Source of the DNA: Morinoia aosen
Lineage: Eukaryota; Arthropoda; Malacostraca; Amphipoda; Talitridae
Direction of reading: 5' to 3'
Length of the DNA: 64,000 nucleotides
Assembly (NCBI GenBank): GCA_030386875.1
Contig: CM059562.1
Span: 71,112,201 to 71,176,200 of the forward strand
Part shown: positions 46,720 through 58,575 of the stretch, in pieces
How positions within the stretch are numbered: position 1 is the stretch's first letter
Layout of the letters: each line of letters opens with the position of its first letter
Position numbers and translations under genes: made by a program
The notes under the pieces: generated by a model
What the model was told of the DNA's origin: nothing
Databases searched by the model: none
Seen by the model: only the letters and a program-made list of their open reading frames with translations

Positions 46720-47080
46720 CTCAGGGGGGAATCACTGTTGCATATATGTGAATTAGCACTCCCTAAGGGAAAAAATAAAGTCCCGAGCTGAAAATTAGGT
46801 AGGTCTTTTTTCTGTTGAAATGAAGTAGGTTTTTTGTTAAGGACCAACTATTTTCGGTTCACTGCCGTTCCGTTTTCAGTACCTCTGACTATCTTCTTCA
46901 ACTTTTATCTTGATTCCCAAACCTCCGTTTCAACTTACTGTTTTTATGCAATCGAATCCCGTGCGAGGAACACACCTTGTGTGTAGATTGTGTGTTCCTC
47001 CCTTAACTTCATGCTAAACGGCACCTTCATCCTTCCTCTCTGTAAGCTCGTTTGTTGTGATAAAGAAGGTAAAAACTAAC
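46720..47080 (+). repeat. Dispersed ~340-bp repeat, copy 4
   Basis: It contains GTCCCGAGCTGAAAATTAGG, AAGGACCAACTATTTTCGGT followed by TCACTG, ATGCTAAACGGCACCTTCAT and TTGTTGTGATAAAGAAGGTA. Order and spacing match copy 2. The palindrome near the 5' end is lost. Confidence 0.78.
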
Positions 47081-47977
47081 TTATAATAAATAATTCAATA
47101 TCCAATATATTGTAGTCGTCTTTACCTTCAACGCTGTGGGAACACAAGGTTTATCAATACTCTCATCAATTTACCCTTGTTGCTTTGCTCTCCTGATTTC
47201 TCTGCGGTCATTCCTCTATTATTCCATGCTAGATATCCCTCTTTGTGAGTGTCGCTTTAAATGTTACTATCCCCTTGAACATGGAACATTGTAGTCTCAC
47301 AAACTCTCGTCAATTGGCGCACGTCTGCTCCACAACCCTGAATGTGAGATTGTGTTAAATGCTCCACTAATGTTCTTTATTAATGATCAACGAATCTTAG
47401 AAAACAGGAAGATTCCAAAGTTTATCAGTGTTTAAAATTTACTGTCAAAATTGTATTTTTCTTTCACGCTATTTCTGAAACCATATTTTGTAACGATCTC
47501 ATTTCAAAAGTAATTTCAACAACTCTATTGCTACATTTTCTGTTAAAACTCTTCCACGCAAAACTGAAATATTACAAGGCGCTTTGCTACCGTGATCGCC
47601 TCATTTTTCAACCGCTTGACCGATCAAGCTCATCGAAGCAGGTTGCCTCCCCATATAACCTCTTGGCGCCAAATACTCGCAGCGTTTGCCAGTGCTTGTT
47701 GGTAGGCCTCTGACGAGAAGATAAATGAACACTTGCTGATGTACAGCTCAGCCACATGTGACGAATCATATTCCTGCATCTGTATTTCAATTTGTCCTCT
47801 TTTACAATTTCTCAGCCGCTCACTCAGCTCTTTTCGACCTCGCAATTACAGCCCCCAGACTGGTGGTAAACAGATGAAATTATCGCACGTCAATTTTTCG
47901 TAGAATTCCGAAATTAAACAGAAGGTCAGAATCAATGTAAAATGAAGGGTGCCCTAAGTGTCTCTCAATTGTAGGCG
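47081..47977. other. Stretch with no identified feature
   Basis: Overlapping short open frames occur on the minus strand at 47608-47845, with no recognisable domain. Confidence 0.45.
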
Positions 47978-48166
47978 TCACGAATGTCAGGCGCGTATCA
48001 AGAATAACAGGTGCGTGCATACGAATGTCAGGTGCGTGCATCACGAATATCAGGTGCGTCCATCACGATTATCAGGCGCGTGCATCACGAATGTCAGGTG
48101 CGTATCACGAATACCAGGTGCGTGTTTACGAATGTCAGGGGCGTGCTTCACGAATATCAGGTGCGG
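47978..48166. repeat. 22-bp minisatellite, about nine copies
   Basis: The unit TCACGAATATCAGGTGCGTG followed by CA repeats with small length differences of 19-22 bp and alternates between AATGTCAGG and AATATCAGG variants. The unit contains CpG, unlike the AT-rich flanks. Frames through it are repeat translations. Confidence 0.93.
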
Positions 48167-51100
48167 AAACGCGCACTCCATTAATTAACAGCCGCCCGTT
48201 ATGATGCTAGACAGTCCACACAGCTGCATCGCACAGCTTATCGCCGCATCTCCTGTCCCTGTTTTATGCAGCTTCGTGCTGTAGTTCACTCAGTAAAATA
48301 TTCCACTTTCTGACGATGTTGCTATTGCTCGAGGTTTGCCTACGGCGCTCTTCTTTGTTTGAGCGTCTCAAGTTTCAGTGGTATAAAAATGCTTCAAGTC
48401 TTACATCGTGGAAGAATACAAAATTTCAAGTTCATGTTCTGCTGAACGTCCTGTTTTTCTGAAAACAATTCCGTTACATAAAGGATTGTGTGAACAAAAT
48501 TTTTAAAATATGCGATAGCCAAAAAGATTCTCGATTCAGGATTTACGCTCCTCTGATTACAAAATCGCTTAGCGTGATTGGAAAGAAAAGAATTTTCTCT
48601 TCACCTCGCGTTTTGTGACCAGCTTAGCTTAATGCAGTTGTTTCCCATTTAATATTCTGCTACGAGAAATTCATTCGCCGTCGAAATGTGTGCGAACACA
48701 TTCATTTCATTCTCCTGAAATTTTCAAATTTATGCTTTACGTATCAAAACTTCCTTGCATAGCTTTGATCAACTCCGTTGAAAAAAAGTTGGATTTTCTG
48801 TGCAAAGCATCCTTTTAACTTTGCTCCGGAGCGGCTGCTTTACAAAGCTAATTGCAACTTAACGGACGCACACTGGAACGTAGCTAAGAGCTGCTTTGAA
48901 AATTTTCATCTTGCTTGGAGCTGCGAGATTAACGACATGTGCAAAATCGTTCTTAAAAAATTAATTGGTTGCTGATTGAGCGGTAAATGCCTAGTGTATA
49001 CAATATACATACATACTCTGTCTTCACATTTCTATTCTAATTGCCGAATTAATTCAACAATATTGAAATTTCAAGTTTATAGCTACCTCATTTCCAATCG
49101 TCTGTATGACAGTTATTATCCTTCAAATGACAATTATTATCAAACTGCACCTATTGGCCGACGTATAATACATATCTTTTTCTTCGTGCAAACAGCTTTT
49201 GAATTATTGTTTGGATTACAAACGTTTTTCATTTCGCATGCGGCTCAACGTTTTCCTTATTGAATCCCGTGAATAACTGAATTTGATATGCCACATTTTC
49301 CCTTGTAGACGAGAGCTCGGTCTGGGCAATACGAGCTTGGCATCTCATTGCGAGATTTTTTAAGGCGTCTGATTGATTGCCTCACAAGAGAATTTGTCCC
49401 CTGGTTGCTCTCCGCAGGGAGCTTTGGAGCTCGAACGGGAGATGGAATGGTAATAAGCTTCTGCCTTACCTACTTTCATCATTACGCTCATTAAATTGCT
49501 TAATGTCACAGAGCATTCGGCTCTGTTGGGCACTGAGATAGTTCTCTGAAAGGTGAGGGTCTTTCGAGGTGGCACTTGGGGTTTTATCGAAAGAATCTCA
49601 CATTTAGTCATGTTTCCAAATTATTAATTGATTGTAAGATCACCCCCAAAATGTGAGGAGCAGCAGCGGTGTAATCAGTAAACCGAAAGCTTTTGTCCAT
49701 TAAGTAATAAATTCAGCCCGCATGTTGTAGTGTCGCAATTACCAAAATCTTGTCAATTCTCCAATAAATATAACTCTTTTTTTTCTGTTTGCAACTAATC
49801 TTCTCTGATAGTGTCAAATTATCTAGTCTCTAATCCGGAGCCGCTTTTAATGTTGCTCCAGACATTAGAATGGTTTTCTGACTATAATTCATTAAAAAAC
49901 CTTCGCGTTAAATGTGCTTTCCGTTCGCTTACGGTTAAAATTAATGCAAATCTTTGGCAGGTGCTGTCCTTTTCACGGGAATTTTGTAACGTAACGCACC
50001 ATAGTATGCTCCGTGGGCAGGACAAAACATCTGCGGCAGCAGTCCATGCGTATGTGCGCAGCGTGATCGTAAGTGTCCACTGAAGTGCCACTTGCCCAAC
50101 ACTGGCAGCTCTCGCAGACCCAGGCTCTCCACTTGTAATAGCCTCCTGCAGACCTCGCTCGGGAGACCTCGCAGCGCCAAGTGCCCACTCTGATCCTCTA
50201 CGGCGATTTACTCAAAATTTCATCTTCGAAAATTGCGCTGAATATCCTCAGCTTTGCGTTTTAAGGCTCGAATGCGATGGCTCCGGAGCTCTTCTTTGCT
50301 TGCTTCGAGATTTGGAAGAACAACTTTTTCTTAGCACTGAAGTAACTTGTCTCACTTACCATGGTTCATAAAGCCATTGAGGCATGCGAATCTTCAGTTG
50401 GAGTTTTCTTGGTTAACATACTGCCCTTCTCGTTCAAAGTACCGCGCTCTGTGCATCAATTTAGGAACATAATGTAACACCCGACTGTACTACATTGAAG
50501 CATATTGAGTTTCATTATCATTCGCCATCAAAATCGACCACGAAATTTTTCGATGCTGAAAGAACGGAATACTTCATCGGCCGGGAAATTCCCATACTTA
50601 TTCCCAAAACTGGCATAATGATCTCAAGTGTGCATGCCTCATTAATAAGTCTTAAAAAGGTCCTTTTCTTACAAAAAAATTTTTTTGCTGTGGGTTACAA
50701 CGTCATTTCAAATTTTACTGTACTCCGATAGTGCGAAGGAAATATGATTTCATGGGTTGCTAATCACACAGAAAAACGTCTCAAAGACGAAGTCTTGTCC
50801 CCGTCATATCTGACGTCGGCCACATTCTGCCCTCGAGTCCCCGTGTAATGAGTTCATTACGCACCGAGAACGCTTATAACTGTCGCATTTGCGTGTCTCA
50901 TTAAACGCGAGACACCAAGAAGCTTTCAGCGTACCGAAGTTGCGCTAATGATCTTTTTTATTATAGTTGTTTTGTTGTACTGTCCGTGACTGTCTCGCTT
51001 GCGACGATAATGGAGACGAAATAAACTTTAGGATCATTTTGCCTCTGGTTTTACAGAGTTGGCTTCGGGTTTTAGACAGTTTGTGTTCCCGTATGGTGCT

Positions 51101-54100
51101 CTCTCTCAAAATTTCATGTCAGACAGCGTACTGGTTGTGTTTCTGGTGGTTCTCAAAACAAATTCTCCTCTTACTCTATAATTAATTTTGAAAATAATCG
51201 CAACCACTGACGGGCGTGTTAATAATTACCTTTTGGTAATAATTTCTGCTACTAATGGTGCTTCTTTTCGATTATGCGAGTAAGACTTGGTAGCTCTGTT
51301 GGAAATTCGATAGAGAAATGGATATTTCTTAAAACGTATCTTTTAGTTTCTAAAAATAGGTAATGAAGATAAGTAGGATGTTCCTGTGGGCGAAAGTCTT
51401 CCTTAGAAATTAGTTGACATTCGCTATGCATCAAGTATACTTTTTCTTTGCCTGCATGAACAATAAAAGTGGACAGATGCCACAACATATTCAGGAGTAA
51501 TGGAATAACATGTAATTGCTGTCGTGCGGTGGGATTGTTTCTAAATGAGATTATAGTTTTTAATCAGAGTTAACTCAGAGAACTGTTCTTCATCAAACAA
51601 TGAAAATCATTTATAGTTTCTCGAGGGAAAACATCATTTACTTTGTGAAGAAATATAGAGTTACAAATGGCTACATCAAAATCCATGACATATTTGTTCG
51701 AAGATATCTCTCTTTGGAAGGCTTAAGAAACGTACACCTATTAAAATTGATTGGTTCTCATTCTAGGTATAATTATCATCGAGAAATCAAATTTGAATTT
51801 TACCAACCTTCATCCACCTCTTGCAAAGCTAGGATTGTGTGCTGGAGACTGACTAAAAATGAATTGAAAGAACATGAAGTATTTGAGACACTTGCGTGAT
51901 TTCATACAGTGTGTGTCTGAGTTATACTGATTTAGACGTAGGAATAATTTAATTAATTTTTGAACAGTGTCATTCCTGCTAAGAGCGTGACTTTGGAAAA
52001 AATCCATCTGTGATACTGGTAACCCAGGGGGGATTTCCGAGCTTTAACTCATTTTCAGGCACCATTTGGTTGGGAGGCGTCAAGACTTGTTCCTAGCATC
52101 AGCATCCGTGTTGCGTAGAAATGAAGTCATTTTACGATGGTCACTTATGACTTATGCAAGTTTATGAGCTATTTCTGTGATCCGCATGCAATTTGCCGCT
52201 TCTGAAAATGCATGAAGTACGTTCATTGTGCGACTAATCGACGCTTAACTCGACACATCATGCACATTTCAAGCGAGCATTTCTGTAACTTAGACCAAAC
52301 GAAAGCAAAGACCATTAGATGCGCCGCCGCTCTCAGCATTTCAGCAGAGCAGAGACCGTAAGGAGACGCAAGAGCGAGCCACCATGTCTGGAGCAGCGTT
52401 ACAAACTTGTTCAAGTTTTCCTGGAATGTTAATTTGACAACGCGAGTTGGCCTTTCATCTTCGTCTCACTGAAGAAGATTCGTTCTAAAGTGGCATCCGA
52501 GTGTGCTCGTATAATTGCATCGGTGGCTCAATATTTGTAGATGCGTGTTTTCCATACTTCCTTTGTCTTAAAAATTAACTCATATTGTAGTTTTAGTTCA
52601 AATTTACCAGTGAATTTACCAGGGCTACACCAAGCCCTTTTGGGCATAATTGCATGCAGTTAACATGAATCTCGGATGTTTTCATGTCTATTGAAGAATA
52701 CAGTTTTATAAAGGGCTTAACTCTGAAATCTCAATCAGTTTGTCAGTAGTTGTTGGTTAATTCAATGGATACAGCTCATTTCATGGTCATACAATTCCTC
52801 CAGTCGCAGCTGACATGAGTAGCTCAGTGTCACGTAGTAAGCACATGTTATCGATCGAGTGTCTTTTCCTATGCATTCTCGCACAAAAATGGTACCCATA
52901 CCTCCCTTTTTCAAACGCCGCTTCGTGAAATTTGATGCGCTTTCACGGTACTGCTGGGTTCAGCAGCGCTGCACCAAATTTACTGAATGAGGTTTTACTT
53001 GAGGGAGAAAGGATCTTATTTTGCTGATGTGTCGGAGAAAACCCTGATTCACTGAATGAATTATTAACCAATCGATTGATTCAACGGTTTGTCGTCCAAT
53101 TTAGCAAGTTTTTCTCGTGTCTCGGACCTCATTAAGTTTTTCCATCCGGTCGATGAGAGTCGGAGATAGTTTTATCGTTCAAATAGCTTGTCAGTGACCG
53201 TAGCCAACGAGACCATTGGATGCCACATGTTTTTGATTATCATTTAATCCGAAAAGCTCTGACTGTTTTGCGAAACAGGGTTTCTTTGTATGAATACATT
53301 AATTTCAGTTTGTTAAAACAAAACTCAGATTTCCGCCGCTGTTCCGAAATTCCAACCCTGTCCTGAAATGATTGAAATCCTTTTCTGCTGATGTCCTTAA
53401 AACACTCTACATTTTTTTCTGGGCCGAGTTTCTGAATGAGTGCGATGTATAGGTTTTTGAATAATAGTTTATTGATATCCAAGGAAATCCCTAATTCAAA
53501 GTACAAAATTTGATTAAGTAAATACTGTCTATGCTGATTTTTAAATGTTCATTACAGTTGAGACCAACTTGAAATGACATTGAAAAAATCTTTAACGTGA
53601 TCAGTTACTTTCAATACTCCCGATTTCTAAGCAAAAAACTCGTGAAGCCATATGATCTAGCAACTTCACACTTATGAAACACGAACGACTAAACTCCCGA
53701 ATGTTTCACTCCCACCATTTGCTTGCGTTCTCGTCTCCTTCAAAAGTCTTCGAATTTTATAGTATGAGGCCACGGCCAACGATGCACTTGCAAAGAGATC
53801 TGACATTCTTCTCTGGACCTGGGGCACGGCCATTTGTTTGGAAGCCGGCAATAAAGCGAATTGTGAACGTTTCAAGATTTCATTGCTTTAATTCTTTTAC
53901 GTGTATTACGATGGTACGTGAAATTTCATGACAATGCCTGCTTTGACAGTTTTTGTGGAAGGATGTGAGGCACCTCAGTAAGGGTCGTACGCGGAGGGAG
54001 CTCATTAGTAAGTTATCTTACCCCGTTAAACTGAATTTGTGTGTTCGAATTTATTTTTTTTATTGATATAATGTACGAAATTGGATGTAGATGAGACTCC

Positions 54101-54437
54101 ATGAGGTTTGGACTCCATGGTGAGGATGAGTTATCTGTCGTAAAATTTTACACTGCTTGATAATCGAATATTTTCGAGCATTAGAACTGTATTTAGATAA
54201 CTTATACAAAACAGCATAGTCTCAAGTATGGCAAATTCTGTAGTTAGACGTGTTGGTTTAAAACTTAGATGAAGGCTAGAATTTTTACTTAGTGTTTTAC
54301 CTGTTCAAGTTAATTAAGTTTCCAAGCTTTTATTAATTCGTTATCGAATACAAAAAACCATCTATGATCAAATATACACGTATCATATAAAAAAATCCAC
54401 TGGAGTATTTTTAACGTCTATTTCCCCTGAAGAGAGC
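48167..54437. other. Long stretch with one exon-like patch
   Basis: No gene can be called with confidence. The patch 49941-50180 is described separately. Elsewhere, open frames up to about 100 codons (51600-51899 plus; 53240-53506 minus) have no recognisable domains, and no tRNA, rRNA or repeat array is seen. Confidence 0.4.
50060..50180 (-). other. Exon-like GC-rich open segment
   Basis: Read on the minus strand from 50180 the sequence gives LRGLPSEVCRRLLQVESLGL then RELPVLGKWHFSG. Most codons in this part end in G or C, a bias that fits real coding in an AT-rich genome. The frame stays open to 49941. Its other two frames are also open, which weakens the case. No protein family is recognised. 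Confidence 0.2.
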
Positions 54438-54484
54438 GAAGAAGAAGAAGAAGAAGAAGAAGAAGAAGAAGAAGAAGAAGAAGA
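54438..54484. repeat. (GAA)n microsatellite, about 15 units
   Basis: A perfect run of GAA over 47 bp. It is polypurine on the plus strand and could form triplex DNA. Confidence 0.98.
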
Positions 54485-55863
54485 TTGTTGTTTAACTCAT
54501 TATGAAGACTTGGTGATCCTAAAAGATATACAGTGTATAGGATCCCTGAACTACGTATAGGAGAGGCTTATGCCGGTAGTATCAGTCCTCGTTTGTACCT
54601 CAGGGAACCAGCGTTCCTTAGTAGCACCCACTATGTGATGAGCATGACTCTTTGCTGTAGTGAGCATAGGGCTTTGATTTGAAGTTAGAACAGCCTTCGC
54701 TTCTCATCGTGTGCTGCTCTTTTTTCTTTCATAGAAAAGGCCGTCGAACCGTGCTACCGATCTCTTGCATTGGCTTCTTAGTCGTTATTCTCCATTCTTA
54801 TTTCATATTTTCGTCTCGTCGAGACGAGTGCTCTTGCCGAAATAGCGAGAAAATATTACCGAGATCCCTCAATTCTTTACCCATCAGGTGCTACCTGAAC
54901 TTAGAACTTTCTGATGACTACCTCAACTGAGAGAAAACAGACATAAATTCTTGGATAAATTTAAATAATCAACCAGGAATTTCTTTCTACTTCGACATCA
55001 CCTACATACTCCAAGTCATTTATAGGTGTTTTACATTGAATAACAGAAAAAAACACAGCCGGAAAGCGCGTACTTTGATCCAGTTCTTGAATTTACTTCA
55101 AGGCAGTCAGTCTTTCCCCGCATCAACGATTTTTTTTGTATCGATGCTTTCAAAACGTCGCAAGCAGACGCTTAAAATTGTTCCCAAGTTATCAAAATTC
55201 GTTTTCTTTTGATGTGGGGCTTCGGATTGCCTTTGACCTGAAATTGTCAGGGTTGTTTGCACGGAATTGCGATTCTCGCTTCGGGAGATCATTTACGGAC
55301 CCGCATCACCTGATCTCGGGAGTTTGGAACGTCTGCAAAACAAATGAGGTCTGGTATCCGCAATTTGGTTCACTCCTCAGGAGCGAGGCGACCGAGTAAT
55401 CAAGATTGCGGCAATGAGACGCTGGTGACGTGCAGTCCAAATGCCACTTGTTTGTCTGCGTTCAGTGAGCTCAACTGCTGAGGGCAAGGCTTGGTTTAAC
55501 GCGGTCATTCTTTTATGGAACAGCGAAGTTGGACGGTTTGGTGTTGTTTAATGGGCCTGGTGTCTTTACTAAAGCTTTATCGTATTTATGCCTTCCAGGC
55601 TTTATAAAATCTCTCGTTTATGTGATAATCATCAGTACAAAAATCCAAGTACGTCCATATTTTAATTTCATTGACATGTTTTATTTCTCAAAAAATTGAA
55701 AGAATATGAAGGTTATCAACGTCGAAATTGGCGTCACTCAATTTCCTCGTCTTTAAGCATTTGAATGGAGAATTTCTGCTTTCAATCTATGACTAGTTAC
55801 ACAATTCTGTTACCTTATTGTTCTTCCAAATAAACGTTCCTAACTAGTAGTTACTGTTTCGTA
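54485..55863. other. AT-rich stretch, nothing identified
   Basis: No gene is supported. Open frames of 83-87 codons (54679-54930 and 55136-55399, plus strand) have no recognisable domain. Confidence 0.45.
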
Positions 55864-56215
55864 TCCCTCTAGACGGATGCGGCCATTGTGACAACAGAAA
55901 TAAGGGCTCCCTGAGGAAGATGTGAGGTCTCAAGCTGAAGGCTAGGTAGAGCATACTTTTATTCAAATATTACAAGTTTTTTGTATTTTTACTCACCATC
56001 TTTTTGGGTTCACCGATTTATTTTTTTCTGTACCCATTACTCTCATCTTCTGCCTTCATCTTATTTCATAACTTTTTTTAATTCGTTTTTATGCTCAGTT
56101 GGTGTGGGGACACAAGGAGCGCATAGATTCCCTCTTTCTTTATTCTATATTTAATTGTGCCTCTATCCTTACTCACTAAAAAAAATTAGATGAAATTAAG
56201 GAGACTTGAACTAAT
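55864..56215 (+). repeat. Dispersed ~340-bp repeat, copy 5 (diverged)
   Basis: It contains GGTCTCAAGCTGAAGGCTAG, CACCATCTTTTTGGGTTCAC, GCGCATAGATTCCCTC and AAGGAGACTTGAACTAATC, in the same order as copy 2. It is one of the most diverged members. Copy 6 starts 539 bp after its start, on the same strand. Confidence 0.7.
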
Positions 56216-56402
56216 CTTCAACCTACTCTTTTCTAATTTCTTGTTTGGTTTCTGCGCTGTGATGTTTAATTTCGGCGAAACGTTGCGTTTATCGGATGGA
56301 ATTTCATTCCGATGCACTCTCTCGTTGCTAGTCTCTTCGACCAGATTTGTCCCCTATAGTGGTATCGCATATGAGAGTTTCTATGCATTAGTGTTCTCTT
56401 AC

Positions 56403-56750
56403 CGCCCCTCTGGGGATGCAACTATTGTATTTATGAAAATTAGAGCTCCCAAAGGGGAACATATGAGATCCCGAGCTAAAGTTTAGGTAGGTTTTCCTTT
56501 TATTGAAATGGAATAGGTTTTTTGTTTTGTTACGGACCATCTTTTTTCGGTTCACTGCAGTCCAGTTTTTCATCACGTTCTACTTACTTTTTCATCTTTT
56601 ATTTTGTTTCATGAACTTTTTTCTCAGTTCACTGTTCCTATGTACCTAATGCCTAGATTCCGCGCTCTCTTACGTCCATATTAAATAGGGCATTCTTCCC
56701 TCATCTCTTTTGACCGCCTTTGTTGCGGTTAGACTAGCCTAAAATCCTTA
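56403..56750 (+). repeat. Dispersed ~340-bp repeat, copy 6
   Basis: It begins CGCCCCTCTGGGGATGCAAC, in which CCCC and GGGG can pair as a small stem. It continues with ATCCCGAGCTAAAGTTTAGG and GTTACGGACCATCTTTTTTC followed by GGTTCACTG. It ends GTTGCGGTTAGACTAGCC followed by TAAAA. It is the closest full-length relative of copy 2, roughly four-fifths identical by eye. Confidence 0.8.
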
Positions 56751-58318
56751 TTCATAAATTTAACTCTATCTCTTGAAGAACTCTTTAGTATTCGTAGTAT
56801 ATACCTGCTGTAACATGAAGATATTGATGAATTGATTCTTTTCATTCAAGAGCTAGCATCAATCGAAAAACAATGTCAAAGCTCCTGTTCGAGTTTGTTT
56901 GTCGTCGCCGGATGACAAATGAGGCACGGAAACGAATTTTTCCTGATTTTAAGGCAGCTAACTCTACGTTGAGGTTTGTTTCGAAGTTTTCTTTGTACTA
57001 CGTCTCAGACGCATGAATTTTCATCCACAGGTTTATTTTATAGCTAAAGTATATTGTAGGTAATTAATTGCGGTGCTAAAACTATTTCTTCGTCTCAGTT
57101 GTTGCCACTTTGCATTTAAATGAGATGCATCGCACAGGAAAACAATTCGACTAAGCTCTGCTTTCCTCTGCTTGCCAGAGCAGCTCACAATTTTGTTTCT
57201 TCGAATAGGAACGGAAGAATTTTTTTATTTCCACGGAAGCACAACAATGCCTCTGGAGCGAGAGAACTGAGCAGCAATGCTTTCTGTGAGTTTGTCTTGC
57301 TTAAAACGCTGCCTTGCTGTGAGAAAAGAACTTCCTGAGGTATGTTTGCTTACATTTTTTAGCCGTTTAAAATGCTTTATTTCATGTCCTTCCCTTTTGG
57401 AAAAGGTTTCATTTTTCAAAGGTTTCCGTCAATGAGTTTTTCTTTTATTTCTCAACATGATTTTTACGAAGATCATTGAGCCTCTTTTGCCTTTCAACAA
57501 TCCAAGTTTGGAGCGATGAGGGTAATATTATATCTGCACCACTGCGTAACCTCTCATCATTATATGTGGGCCCAGTTTTGTCATTTGACTTAATCATTCG
57601 TATACGGTAGTTAAGCGTCCGATTTCAGGTATCCCCTGTCAGTATGGACAATTATTTTTATTTAATTGTTCTTCAATTGTATTTTTTCGTCTAAAACTCA
57701 CCCTGAAAATTACGCTTCCGTCTCATTTCGATGTTAATTTCGATGAACACACACACACACTCATCAAAGAACAATTAGCAACTGCATGCACGTGCTGATG
57801 CTTCTAAACACTAATATTTTTGTGATTGTGAGCTGAATTTCTAGCTTTTCAGTTTCATGACTGCGAGGCTCCCAAGTGGTTTCTCTGATGAATCATGCTC
57901 CTATTCCTGCACATTCGATGTGAGTTACTTTTTTCAGATATGTCTTGCAGTAGAAGCTTGAAAATTTTCATTACTGTGAATGCAAAATTACAGAAAATGC
58001 TGTCGCTCAATAGTTATTAGATATTTACTCTACAAATTACACGACAGATATTTGCAAAGTTTATATTGTTTCAGTTCCATTCACTTGAGGAGTCAACAAT
58101 TCCTGAAGCCTTTTTGTCTACAACTTCATTGAACGAAAGACGATTGTATGTTTTCAACATATCCTTCTCCCATAGCAAAGATCTTTTTTCAATTGACTAC
58201 GACGTTCTATGAGCCTTCCAGGAAGGTTTTTAATGTTCCATACAGGTACTTTTCACAGCACTCCAAACATCTGTGTTTCAGGAAATTCAACAACCATTGA
58301 AGCTTCCCTGAACGAACA
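56751..58318. other. AT-rich stretch, nothing identified
   Basis: A short AC run lies at about 57746-57761. No gene is supported. Confidence 0.45.
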
Positions 58319-58575
58319 TTAACCTGTGTCTGACAAAGACGCAACATCATCTTTGGCGACACGCCAATTCGCCATAACCATCTCTCCAGCCTGTCGAATG
58401 TTTATAATGGTCGAGGTTGATGGGCTTCCAGCTTTGTTTTTTGTGTTATGCTTGTTCAGCCAATTTTGAAAATCCCGATCTAGTTTCCGAACTTTAGACT
58501 GGTAAAGCATTGTCCCTGTGTTGCAGTGAAAGTTCCCGGCCACAAAAATCGATTCGTTGTTCCTGTGTAGGGTAA
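58319..58575 (-). pseudogene. Possible fossil of an R1-type LINE endonuclease
   Basis: On the minus strand the frame reads NNESIFVAGNFHCN, then STSTIINIRQAGEMVMANWR and VAKDDVASLSD. In R1-like non-LTR retrotransposons the apurinic endonuclease has an AGDFN-like motif, then S-x-IDIT, then W(R)V, then SDH, in this order and at about this spacing. Here the key residues are altered (GNF for GDF, SDT for SDH) and the frame ends at once, so it would be dead. The match is by remembered motif only, and the identification is tentative. Confidence 0.3.
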
